Shown here piece after piece: positions 17,956 to 25,951 of a DNA stretch of 34,846 bases. The notes below the pieces were generated by a model that was given only the letters and a program-made list of their open reading frames with translations, was not told the DNA's origin and did no database searches. The stretch's first letter is position 1. Every line of letters starts with the position of its first letter. The stretch is from Micropruina sp. (GTDB lineage Bacteria; Actinomycetota; Actinomycetes; Propionibacteriales; Propionibacteriaceae): contig JADJTO010000021.1 of the NCBI GenBank assembly GCA_016711105.1, positions 1 to 34,846 of the forward strand, written 5' to 3'. The position numbers and the translations under genes are program-made.

Positions 17956-18040
17956 TGTGTTTCTAGCGAAAAGCCGAGATGGGCCCCGCGTGTTGTAGAC
18001 GCGGTTCGGGCGCAGACCTATCCCCTGAAAGAATGGGCTC

Positions 18041-18985
18041 GTGACTGCCGCTCGTGCCCCTCGGGACCTGACTAGATTCGCTTGGCTCTCGATTGCGGCC
18101 GCGGTGGCCACAATCACGCTGAAGACCTACGCCTGGCTGGTCACCGGATCAGTCGGTTTGCTCTCCGACGCCGCCGAATCAGTGGTCAACCTGGTCGCCG
18201 CCTTCGTCGCGCTGATCGCGTTGCGGATCGCCGCTCGTCCGGCAGATGACAACCACCACTTCGGGCACGCCAAGGCCGAGTACTTCTCCGCCGCGATCGA
18301 GGGCGTGATGATCTTCATCGCCGCCGCCGCGATCCTGTTCACCGCGGTCGAGCGTTTCCTGCATCCGATGCCGCTGGAGAATGTCGGGATCGGCTTGGCG
18401 GTCTCGGTGGTCGCCTCGGTGATCAACGGCGGGGTCGCCTTCGTCCTGCTGCGGGCCGGACGGACCCACCGCTCGCTCACCCTGACCGCGGACGGCAAGC
18501 ACTTGATGACCGACGTGTGGACGTCCGTCGGCGTGGTCGTCGGGGTGATTCTGGTCTCCCTGACCGGGTGGCAGCAACTGGATCCGCTGATCGCCTTCGG
18601 GGTCGGGGTGAACATCATCGTCACCGGCTGGAAGCTGATTTCCGAGTCCAGTGCCGGCCTGATGGACGTCGCTCTGCCCGAGGAGGACCACGAAGTAATC
18701 GTCGGCGTGCTGCAGAAGTTCTCCCGTGAGGACGAGGTGCTCTTCCACGGTTTGCGCACCCGCCAGGCCGGGCATGAGCGGTTCGTCCGGGTCGACATGT
18801 TGGTGCCCGGAGCCTGGTCGGTGCGGCGCGGCCATGACCTGATCGAGGACCTCGAAGCGGCGCTCCGGGCTGAACTGCCCGACCTCGACATGGTGGTGCA
18901 CCTGGAGCCGCTGGAGGATCCGCGCGCCTACGCCGATCACCCGGTCGAAGTGCCGATCCATCCGCTGCCGTCGCCGTCGGAGTAG
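18041..18985 (+). CDS. Cation diffusion facilitator (CDF) metal efflux transporter
   Basis: Exports divalent metal ions such as zinc, iron or manganese from the cytosol by proton antiport. The 314-residue protein has the family's membrane segments, for example FAWLSIAAAVATITLKTYAW and GVMIFIAAAAILFTAVERFL. Metal-site motifs are LLSDAAES in the second helix (Asp about 43) and HLMTDVW in the fifth (His about 154, Asp about 158), with the conserved HHFGHAKAEYFSA loop between. The cytosolic C-terminal domain (DHEVIVGVLQK, FVRVDMLVPG, DLDMVVHLEP) is complete. GTG 18041 start. The stop at 18983-18985 is followed directly by the 19-bp direct repeat that marks the left end of the inserted cassette. 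Confidence 0.92.
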   Translation: MTAARAPRDLTRFAWLSIAAAVATITLKTYAWLVTGSVGLLSDAAESVVNLVAAFVALIALRIAARPADDNHHFGHAKAEYFSAAIEGVMIFIAAAAILFTAVERFLHPMPLENVGIGLAVSVVASVINGGVAFVLLRAGRTHRSLTLTADGKHLMTDVWTSVGVVVGVILVSLTGWQQLDPLIAFGVGVNIIVTGWKLISESSAGLMDVALPEEDHEVIVGVLQKFSREDEVLFHGLRTRQAGHERFVRVDMLVPGAWSVRRGHDLIEDLEAALRAELPDLDMVVHLEPLEDPRAYADHPVEVPIHPLPSPSE

Positions 18986-19004
18986 CGCCGATTGGGTTGT
19001 CTGG
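18986..19004. repeat. 19-bp direct repeat, left copy (possible attL-like site)
   Basis: CGCCGATTGGGTTGTCTGG begins at the base after the CDF stop codon and recurs exactly at 20867-20885, beyond the two-gene cassette. Sequence on either side of the two copies differs. Confidence 0.8.
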
Positions 19005-19069
19005 CCCGGGGTGGCGCAAGCTTTCATTCCAGGGTATTTTTATTACCTGTCCACGTTGGAGAGGTGTCT

Positions 19070-19729
19070 ATGTCCGACCCGCGCGTCCGCGAATTGATCG
19101 AGAGCAACGTCGGACAGTTCGCGCTCCCCTTGTATGAGGGGGTCACCACCGGAGTGGCTGCGGCGGAGGCATGGGTCTCAGGGATGGCGCACGGTCAGGA
19201 CTACCCGTGGCTCCTATCACTTGCGGCCCGCGCCCACATGCGGGACTACTGGCTCGACAGCATCGCGGGCACAGGTTGGACGATCGAAGGTCGCCCCGAG
19301 CTGATGGGGCAAACAATCCTGGTGAATCGCGACCACAATGTGGCACTGCGTCTGATCAAGGAGAACAAGCGCATCCACCCTGGAGGCGTTCCGGTCGCTG
19401 GGAGCAATGAGACCCGGCGTCGGGCGTGGCAACAACCCCCCTTGCCTGACATCGATCTCACCGACGGAGTTGCAGCGCTGCCTGACGTCGCCGAATGCCT
19501 GTTGCTGTGGGACTGCGCACGTGAGGCTGGAAGCCTGACTGTGGGGGTCCGCGTGGTGCACACGATTGGCGCGGGCCGGTATGGGCAGCGGGTCCCGATT
19601 GACCTAAGCTTCGTCGTTCGCCCGGAGGGCACCCTGTACGAAGAGTTGGGGTTCGCGGGCGACTCCCAGGATGATTCACTCTTCCCGAACATCGACGAGA
19701 AGGAGAACGTAGGTGACTCCGCCGGCTAG
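19070..19729 (+). CDS. Unrecognised 219-aa protein encoded with an XRE/ImmA-IrrE protein
   Basis: I do not recognise the family. The protein starts MSDPRVRELIESNVGQFALP and has no signal peptide or membrane helix, so is probably cytosolic. Notable stretches are AAEAWVSGMAHGQDYPWLLS, AARAHMRDYWLDS, GWTIEGRPELMGQTILVNRD, LRLIKENKRIH, ETRRRAWQQPPLP and a beta-rich half ending VVHTIGAGRYGQRVPIDLSF then VVRPEGTLYEELGF. The C-terminus is acidic (DSQDDSLFPNIDEKENVGD). The start ATG 19070 follows GGAGAGG. Its last 17 bases overlap the GTG start of the XRE/ImmA-IrrE gene, so the two are translationally coupled and presumably act together. Plausible roles are a regulated effector, toxin or antiphage factor, or a DNA/RNA-binding partner of the repressor. 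None can be shown here. Confidence 0.75.
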   Translation: MSDPRVRELIESNVGQFALPLYEGVTTGVAAAEAWVSGMAHGQDYPWLLSLAARAHMRDYWLDSIAGTGWTIEGRPELMGQTILVNRDHNVALRLIKENKRIHPGGVPVAGSNETRRRAWQQPPLPDIDLTDGVAALPDVAECLLLWDCAREAGSLTVGVRVVHTIGAGRYGQRVPIDLSFVVRPEGTLYEELGFAGDSQDDSLFPNIDEKENVGDSAG

Positions 19730-20852
19730 GCACGCGGCCCACGCCCGGGGCGCACGCGTACTGGCGTTACGCCAGATGGAGGGTCTGACGCAGGCAGAGT
19801 TGGCGGGATTCCTTGGCGTCACGCAAGGATTCATTTCGCACGTTGAGAAGGACCTCAAGCCCTTGCCGCTGGACCTTGCTGCCCTCGCAGCGGTCAGGTT
19901 CGACCTGCCCGTCGAGTTCTTTTCCGCCCCTCGTGACCTGACCGACGAAGGCATGGTCACCTTCCGAAAGGCGTCCAACGCCAGCGCCCGCGACGAAGCG
20001 AAGGTGACAGCGACTTTTGGTGACGCAGCGCGGCTCTTCCGCCTAGCCTCCGAGGGCTCTGGCTTTAGAACCGCCGACCTCGACGCACTGCGGGACTACG
20101 ACGAGCAAGTCACGGCCGAGAATGTCCGGAGCGCGTTGGGGATCGGGCCAGACGACCCCGTTCTCAACGCGACCCGCGCGGCGGAGCGGCTGGGTGTGGG
20201 GGTCATTCATGACTTGATCGAGTTGGACGGCGACCAGGCGGATCATGCCGGAATCTCGCGACCCAACCAGTTCGTCAATCGACCATTGATAGCCACGGTT
20301 GGCGCACTTCCACCTGCGGTTGCCCGCATGACTGTCATGCACGAACTTGGCCACCTGATCTTTGACCGCGACCGGACAACACCGATCCGAGGCACCCGCG
20401 CTCTAGAGGAACGCCGAGCTTTCCGTTTCGCGGGGGCAATGCTCATTCCCGCCCGCGTCGTCAGGCAGCGCATCGCCGAGACCCTCACTCTGCACGGGTA
20501 CTTGCGGGTCAAGGCTGATTACGGGATCAGTGTGGCCGCTCTGATCGTCCGGGCGGCGGACCTTGGCGTGATCTCGGCGCAGCGCAAGCGGAGTCTGTTC
20601 ATCCAGCTCGCTTCGCAGGGGTGGCGCCGGGAGGAGCCGGTGTCGGTTGCGTCCGAGACTCCGCAGCTTCTGAGTCAGGCGGCGACGCGAGGAATCTCCA
20701 AGTCCGCGCGGCAGGTCGCGCGAACGGTTGGGATTCGCTACGCCGACGCGAGCCGTTGGACGGGACTGCCCGTCCCCGATCAGCGCGAGGCCTCGGGCAA
20801 CGTGATCCCTCTGCGTCCTGTCCGCAAGCGGGTCGCGCCTGTGCCCGGCTGA
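19713..20852 (+). CDS. Fused XRE-type repressor / ImmA-IrrE metallopeptidase
   Basis: A 379-residue protein joining a DNA-binding domain to a zinc protease domain. The helix-turn-helix is LTQAELAGFLGVTQGFISHV at about residues 25-44. The COG2856 protease domain carries MTVMHELGHLIFDR (HELGH at about 210-214), followed by an acidic helix LEERRAFRFAGAMLIPARVV supplying the likely third metal ligand. In ICEBs1 and in Deinococcus the protease is separate from the repressor it cleaves; here both are on one chain, as in many phage- and island-borne regulators. The C-terminal 80 residues (GISKSARQVARTVGIRYADA onward) resemble no domain I know. GTG 19713 has AGAAGGAG upstream. It likely represses, and on a signal releases, its own operon. 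Confidence 0.9.
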   Translation: MTPPARHAAHARGARVLALRQMEGLTQAELAGFLGVTQGFISHVEKDLKPLPLDLAALAAVRFDLPVEFFSAPRDLTDEGMVTFRKASNASARDEAKVTATFGDAARLFRLASEGSGFRTADLDALRDYDEQVTAENVRSALGIGPDDPVLNATRAAERLGVGVIHDLIELDGDQADHAGISRPNQFVNRPLIATVGALPPAVARMTVMHELGHLIFDRDRTTPIRGTRALEERRAFRFAGAMLIPARVVRQRIAETLTLHGYLRVKADYGISVAALIVRAADLGVISAQRKRSLFIQLASQGWRREEPVSVASETPQLLSQAATRGISKSARQVARTVGIRYADASRWTGLPVPDQREASGNVIPLRPVRKRVAPVPG

Positions 20853-20866
20853 GTTCCTGGGGGTCC

Positions 20867-20885
20867 CGCCGATTGGGTTGTCTGG
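20867..20885. repeat. 19-bp direct repeat, right copy (possible attR-like site)
   Basis: An exact copy of CGCCGATTGGGTTGTCTGG at 18986-19004, placed 14 bases after the stop codon of the XRE/ImmA-IrrE gene. Confidence 0.8.
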
Positions 20886-21002
20886 GAATGTATCGGTGAT
20901 TTGCTAGAGAGCCGCAGATAGTCCGATCGAACCCGTCGCCGGCGTTGGCGTCCGCTAAAGATGCGCTCGAAATAGTCTTACTAGTCCTGCCCACCGGCGG
21001 CT

Positions 21003-21029
21003 TGGCCGTTGTACTGTCTGACAAGGCCA
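21003..21029. promoter_or_regulatory. Inverted repeat upstream of the dehydrogenase operon
   Basis: TGGCC-G-TTGT and ACAA-GGCCA form an inverted repeat with one bulged base around an eight-base centre. It ends about five bases before the AGGAGG of the E1alpha gene. It could be an operator or an mRNA hairpin that limits translation. The rest of 20886-21046 holds no gene. Confidence 0.35.
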
Positions 21030-21046
21030 GGCAGGAGGGAAACGAC

Positions 21047-22196
21047 GTGTCGGAATCGGTCGTCCAGGACTTCGTCCAACTCCTCACGCCGCAGGGGGAG
21101 CGGGTCGAACATCCAGACTTCTCGTTCGCCGACGATGACGCCACCATCGCCGGGTACCTGCGCGACATGGTGCTGGCCCGCCGCTTCGACAACGAAGCCA
21201 CGGCGCTGCAACGCAAGGGCGAGTTGGGATTATGGCCGCCTTGTTTGGGGCAGGAGGCGGCCCAAGTCGGCTCAGCGCGGGCGATCCGCGAACGGGACGA
21301 GGTGCTGCCGTCCTACCGTGAGCATGCGGTGGCGCTGTGCATGGGCATCGACCCATTGCAGGTGCTGGGCACGTTTCGCGGCACCACCATGGTGCCTTGG
21401 CTCTCTCGCAACAAGCGGTTCCACCTCTACAGCTTCGTCATCGGCACCCAGACCCTGCACGCGGTCGGGTTCGCGATGGGCATGCAGCGCGACGGGCTGA
21501 TCGGCAACGAGCGCCAGGAGGACAACGGCGCCGCCATCGTCTACTTCGGCGACGGCGCCACCAGTCAGGGCGACGTGAACGAGGCGTTCATCTTCGCCGC
21601 CTCCTACCAGTCGCCGCTGGTCTTCTTCTGCCAGAACAATCAGTGGGCGATCTCCGAGCCGATCGTGTTGCAGTCGAAGATCCCGCTCTATCGACGGGCC
21701 TCCGGCTTCGGCTTTCCCGGGATCCGGGTCGACGGCAACGACGTGCTGGCGGTCAGAGCCGTCACCGACTGGGCGCTGGATCGGGCGCGGAGAGGCGAGG
21801 GCCCGACCTGATCGAGGCCTACACCTACCGGATGGGCGCGCACACCACGTCCGATGATCCGACCAAATACCGCAGCAGGGACGAGACCGAGTTCTGGCGG
21901 GCCAGGATCCGATTCAGCGGGTGACCACCTACCTGCTCGGAACCGGAGCCATCGACCAAGCGTGGTTGGACGCCCTCGACGCCGAAAGTGAGGAATTCGC
22001 GATCGGCATCCGCGAGGGCTGCGTGAGCCTGCCGGAGCCGAAGCTGGGCGATTGGTTCAAGTACGTCTACGCCGACATGCCGGAGTATTTGGCGGCCCAG
22101 CGGGAGGAATACCTGGCCTACGAGTCGTCCTTCTCCGACACCGACGCGTCCGCGCCCCAGGAGGCCACCGTGATCGAGACCGAGCGGGTTCTGTAA
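21047..22196 (+). CDS. 2-oxoacid dehydrogenase E1 component, alpha subunit (branched-chain or pyruvate type; frame-broken)
   Basis: With E1beta it decarboxylates a 2-oxoacid using thiamine diphosphate and transfers the acyl group to the lipoyl arm of E2. Key blocks are MVLARRFDNEATALQRKGEL, CLGQEAAQVG, LPSYREH, the ThDP motif from IVYFGDGATSQGDVNEAF to VFFCQNNQWAISEP, GIRVDGNDVLAV and YRMGAHTTSDDPTKYRS. Two frame changes, near 21808 and 21908, split an otherwise full-length protein of about 380 residues. GTG 21047 follows GGCAGGAGGG. The long C-terminal tail (FKYVYADMPEYLAAQREEYL) and the FRGTTMVPW insert favour the branched-chain/pyruvate group found in actinobacterial bkd clusters. It overlaps E1beta (TAATG). 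Confidence 0.9.
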
Positions 22197-23169
22197 TGCC
22201 GACCATGACCATGGCCAAGGCGCTCAACGCAGGCTTGCGTCGGGCGCTTCAGGCCGACCCGCGAGTGTTGCTGGCCGGGGAGGACATCGGCAAGCTCGGC
22301 GGCGTGTTTCGGATCACCGAGGGGCTGCAGGCTGAGTTCGGCTGGGACCGGGTGATCGACTCGCCGCTGGCCGAGTCAGGGATCATTGGCACGGCGGTCG
22401 GGTTGGCGCTGCGAGGCTACCGTCCGGTCTGCGAGATTCAGTTCGACGGTTTCGTCTTCCCGGCCTTCGACCAGATCGTCTCCCAGGTGTCCCGGATGCA
22501 CTTCCGCAGCCACGGCAACCTGCGGATGCCGATCGTCGTCCGGATCCCCTACGGCGGCGGAATCGGGGCGATCGAGCATCACAGCGAGTCACCGGAGGCT
22601 TATTTCGCGCACACGCCCGGGCTGAAGGTGGTCAGTTGCTCCAACCCGCTGGACGCCTATTGGATGATCCAGCAGGCGATCGCCTCCGACGACCCGGTGA
22701 TCTTCTTCGAACCCAAACGCCGCTACCACGAGAAGGGCGAGGTCGACCCGGACGGTCGTCCGATGCCCCTGCATCAAGCCAGGTGGTGAAATCTGGCTCC
22801 GACCTGACTCTGCTCACCTACGGCCCGATGGTCCGCACCTGCGTCGAGGCCGCACTGGCCGCGAGCGAAGAAGGCCGCCACGTCGAGGTGGTCGACCTGC
22901 GTTCGCTGTCGCCGCTGGACGAGCACACCATCATCGAGTCAGTGACCCGGACGGGCCGGGCGGTCGTCGTCCACGAGGCGGTGAAGAACCTCGGTCTGGG
23001 GGCCGAGATCGCGGCCCGAGTGCAGGAGAAGTGTTTCTTCTCCCTCGAGGCGCCCGTGCTGCGGGTGACCGGCTACGACTTGCCCTACCCGCCAAGCCAT
23101 CTGGAGCAGGGGTACCTGCCGGATCTCGATCGGGTCCTCGATGCCGTCGACCGGGCCCTGGCCTACTGA
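22196..23169 (+). CDS. 2-oxoacid dehydrogenase E1 component, beta subunit (one frameshift)
   Basis: Completes the E1 tetramer and binds the pyrimidine side of the thiamine cofactor. It starts MPTMTMAKALNAGLRRALQA. Blocks include LLAGEDIGKLGGVFRITEGL, DSPLAESGIIGTAVGLALRG, EIQFDGFVFPAFDQIVSQVS, PYGGGIGAIEHHSESPEAYF and, after one frame change near 22785, LTLLTYGPMVRTCVEAALAA, VVDLRSLSPLDEHTIIESV, VVVHEAVKNLGLGAEIAAR and a C-terminal YLPDLDRVLDAVDRALAY. About 324 residues, typical for the subunit. The ATG overlaps the E1alpha stop, and E2 begins 13 bases after the stop. The three genes form one operon. Confidence 0.93.
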
Positions 23170-23181
23170 GAGGACGAAGCG

Positions 23182-24624
23182 ATGAAGGAATTCAGACTGC
23201 CCGACCCTGGCGAGGGACTGGTTGAAGCCGAGATCGTCACCTGGCTGGTCGCCGAGGGTGATGTGGTCAAGGTGAACGACATCCTGCTCGAGATCGAGAC
23301 GTCCAAGTCGCTGGTGGAACTGCCCTCGCCGTTCGCCGGAACGGTGGCAAAGCTGCTCGTCCCCGCCGGGACGACCGTCGAGGTGGGCACGCCGATCATC
23401 TTGATCGACGACGGATCTGCGGCCGAGGTTGCTCCCGATCCGGTCGAGGTTGCTCGCCTCGAAGGTGACGAGGAGCCGGAGGCGATGCTGGTCGGCTACG
23501 GCGCCAAATCGTCGGCGGTCGCTCGCCGGCCACGCAAAGGGCGTGGCGACCCGGGAGCAGGCCGGTAGCCGATCAGGTGCACGGAGTCGTATGGGGTCGA
23601 GAACCCGGTCTCCCGCCCGACGGACGCCACCACATCCCTGCCGCCCCTGACCGCTGAGCCGGCCGGCGAGCCGTTGCCTGAGCCCGGCGTCCTGCCTCCG
23701 CCGGCCCCCGGGTCGAAGCGGGCGCTGGCCAAGCCGCCGGTGCGCCGCCTGGCCCGCGATCTTGGCCTGGAGCTGGATGCGCTGGAGGGCACCGGGCCAG
23801 GCGGGACCATCACCGCCGAAGACGTTGTGGCCGCTGCGTCGGCGGCCCAGGGTGGTACGCCGGGAGGGCAAGCCGCTGCATCACCGACGGTCGGGGTTAC
23901 CGCGGCGCCATCAGCGGAGGGTGACCGGCGGGTGCCGCTGAAAGGGCGTCCGTCGGGAAATGGCTCGGTCGATGACCGCCTCGCTCAGGTGCCGCGAAGC
24001 TACCGCCATGGTCCAGGCGGAGGTCACGGCGAGCATGGAACTGGTCGAGGAACTGCGCAACCGCAAGAATTTGCCGGTCTGCGCGTCTCGCCGCTGCTGA
24101 TTTTCGCGAAGGCGGCCTGTTTGGCGATCAGCAACAACCCCGACATCAACTCCTCCCTCGACATGGAGAGCGAAGAGATCATCCTGCGGGATCAGGTCAA
24201 TCTCGGGATCGCCGCGGCCACCCCGCGCGGGCTGATGGTGCCCAACATCAAGGGCGCCAATCGGATGAATCTGGTGCAGCTGGCTCAGGCGCTGAGCGAG
24301 ATGGTGCAGGTGGCCAAGCTCGGCAAAGTTCAACCCGCGGACATGGCTCAAGGCACCTTCACGATCACCAACGTCGGGGTCTTCGGGGTGGACGGGGGAA
24401 CCCCGATTCTTAACGTGGGGGAGTCGGCGATCATGTGCCTGGGCACGATTTCGCGGCGACCCTGGGTGGTCGGCAAGGGTGCGGACGAGCGGATCGAGCC
24501 GCGCTGGGTGTGCACTATCTCGCTGACCTTCGACCACCGCCTGGTCGACGGGGAGATCGCCTCCAAGTTCCTCAATGACGTGGCGACCATGCTGAGGAAC
24601 CCCGGCCTGGCGCTGATGTACTGA
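23182..24624 (+). CDS. 2-oxoacid dehydrogenase E2 (dihydrolipoyl acyltransferase; frame-broken)
   Basis: The core of the complex, accepting the acyl group from E1 and passing it to CoA. The N-terminal lipoyl domain reads MKEFRLPDPGEGLVEAEIVT, with the lipoyl-lysine in IETSKSLVELPSP (Lys about 42). A proline-rich linker, two frame changes (about 23545-23640) and the subunit-binding domain PPVRRLARDLGLELDALEGT follow. The acyltransferase domain (frame break near 23950-24030) contains VSPLLIFAKAACLAISNNPD, LGIAAATPRGLMVPNIKGAN, FTITNVGVFGVDGGTPILNV and the active-site FDHRLVDGE. About 480 residues, normal. No E3 (dihydrolipoamide dehydrogenase) gene follows in the window; the shared E3 must be elsewhere. 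Confidence 0.92.
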
Positions 24625-24674
24625 AGACCCGCCCGACGAAGCGCGGCCGGGGTCGGCTGGCGGGCGTTGCCCCA

Positions 24675-24746
24675 AACTTCGCACTCGTGGGCGGGTGTGA
24701 AGGCTATATACGCGTTGAGGGTCGGATTTCGCCGTGTTTTTTCCGA
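24675..24746 (+). repeat. Dispersed quasi-palindromic repeat, copy C
   Basis: Begins AACTTCGCACTCGTGGGCGG, has the TATATA-centred core GAAGGCTATATACGCGTTGA and ends GCCGTGTTTTTTCCGA. Same family as copies A and B (inverted there). First of three tandem copies that fill the 503-base gap between the E2 gene and the rhodanese gene. No gene is visible in that gap. Confidence 0.85.
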
Positions 24747-24780
24747 GTCTGGTGACCGGTGAGGGGTGGTGCGGCTCGGC

Positions 24781-24820
24781 TGGCCGCTGGTCCTGGCCGC
24801 TGGCCGCTGGTCCTGGCCGC
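24781..24820. repeat. Perfect 20-bp tandem duplication inside the repeat spacer
   Basis: TGGCCGCTGGTCCTGGCCGC occurs twice head-to-tail here but only once, slightly altered, in the next spacer. It explains most of the period difference (181 versus 157 bases) and suggests slippage within the array. Confidence 0.9.
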
Positions 24821-24855
24821 TGCCCGGACCGGCGGCGCCTGGTCAGAAGGCGGTT

Positions 24856-24926
24856 AACTTCACGGTCGTGGGCGTGTGTGAAGGCTATATACGCGTTGAG
24901 GGTCGGATTTCGCCGTGTTTTTCCGA
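24856..24926 (+). repeat. Dispersed quasi-palindromic repeat, copy D
   Basis: Nearly identical to copy C and 181 bases further on. The spacer following it, from GTCTGGTGACC to CAGGGCGGTT, is almost the same as the spacer after copy C, so the whole 157-181-base unit is tandemly repeated, not only the core. Confidence 0.85.
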
Positions 24927-25012
24927 GTCTGGTGACCGGTGAGGGTGGTGCGGCTCGGCTGGCCGTCGGTCCTGGCCGCTGCCCGGACCGGCGGCGCCTG
25001 GTCAGGGCGGTT

Positions 25013-25085
25013 AACTTCGCACTCGTGGGCGGGTGTGAAGGCTATATACGCCTTGAGGGTCGGATTTCGCCGAGCTTTTTCGGAC
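25013..25085 (+). repeat. Dispersed quasi-palindromic repeat, copy E
   Basis: Third tandem copy, with CGCCTTGAGG in place of CGCGTTGAGG and a changed end (CCGAGCTTTTTCGG). It ends 42 bases before the rhodanese ATG and may lie within that gene's promoter or leader. Confidence 0.85.
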
Positions 25086-25127
25086 TCCCGCGCAGGCACG
25101 GGGCACCGCCTCTGCCAGAGTTGGCGC

Positions 25128-25951
25128 ATGGCCCGCTCTGACGTGATCTGTTCTGTGGCGGAGTATACCGCTGTGGCAGCCGAAGTTGACCTGCTTGATG
25201 TCCGCTGGCGGCTGGGGGAGCCCGCCGGGGAAGGCCGCCAGCGCTACCTGGGCGGGCATCTTCCGGGGGCTCGATTCCTGAGCTTGGAGGGCGTGCTCAC
25301 CGCGCACACCGGCAACCCGCTGGATGGCCGTCACCCGTTGCCCGACCCGGAGGACCTGGCTCGTGGGCTCGGCGAACTGGGCATCACCGGCGACCGGCCG
25401 ATCATCGTCTACGACGAGCCGGGATCCTTTGCCGCCGGTCGCGCGTGGTGGGTGCTCACCTGGGCCGGGCTTGACGTGCGCGTTCTGGATGGCGGGATCA
25501 CGGCTTGGACTGCTGCCGGACTGCCCATCGTAGCCGGGGAGGTGGCCGCCGAACCGACCACGATCACGCTGGCTCCCGGTCGGTTGCCAACGATCGACGC
25601 GGACGACGCAGCCGCCTGGCCGGGCATCCTGATCGACGCCCGGGCGGCTGAGCGCTACCGCGGCGAGATCGAGCCGATCGATCCTCGGGCCGGCCACATT
25701 CAGGGGCGATCAACGTCCCGGTCACCCAGCTGTGGGCGGCGGACGGAACGTTGCCCGATGACCTGACCCTGCGAGAGCTCTTCCCCGCTGACTCGACGCC
25801 GATGGCTGCCTACTGCGGATCGGGGGTTTCGGCGGCCCAGACCGTGCTGGCGCTCAAGGCGCTGGGGGTCGAGGCGGCGCTGTTCGGAGAGTCCTGGTCG
25901 GGGTGGTCCAACGACCCGGCGCGTCCGGCCGCCCTCGGGGAACGCCCGTGA
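25128..25951 (+). CDS. Thiosulfate/3-mercaptopyruvate-type sulfurtransferase, two rhodanese domains
   Basis: Moves sulfane sulfur from a donor to cyanide or a thiol acceptor in the cytosol. The N-terminal non-catalytic rhodanese domain shows VDLLDVRWRLGEPAGEGRQR, YLGGHLPGARFLSLEGVL, HPLPDPEDLARGLGELGI, IIVYDEPGSFAAGRAWWVL and VRVLDGGITAWTAAGLPI. The C-terminal domain has GILIDARAAERYRGEIEPID, then after one frame change near 25705 INVPVTQLWA, and the active-site loop YCGSGVSAAQTVLALKALGV, where the Cys is the sulfur carrier. The CGSGVSA loop is like that of the SseA group. About 274 residues. The GTG of alr overlaps its stop by four bases. Confidence 0.9.

Larger units (their letters stand above)
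19005..20885. mobile_element. Putative two-gene mobile cassette bounded by 19-bp direct repeats
   Basis: The segment between the exact direct repeats holds only two overlapping genes (19070-19729 and 19713-20852). Their codon use is visibly less G+C-biased than that of the flanking CDF and dehydrogenase genes. It sits immediately after the stop codon of a conserved gene, a common position for integrated elements. No integrase or transposase gene and no terminal inverted repeats are seen, so mobility would have to be provided in trans or is a past event. The evidence is structural; the call is inference. Confidence 0.5.

Noticed and set aside
18986..20885. Insertion sequence or transposon
   Set aside because: No transposase frame and no terminal inverted repeats were seen; only direct repeats.
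24675..25085. CRISPR array
   Set aside because: Only three repeats, 72 bases long with spacers that are themselves nearly identical, and no cas genes. It is a tandem repeat.
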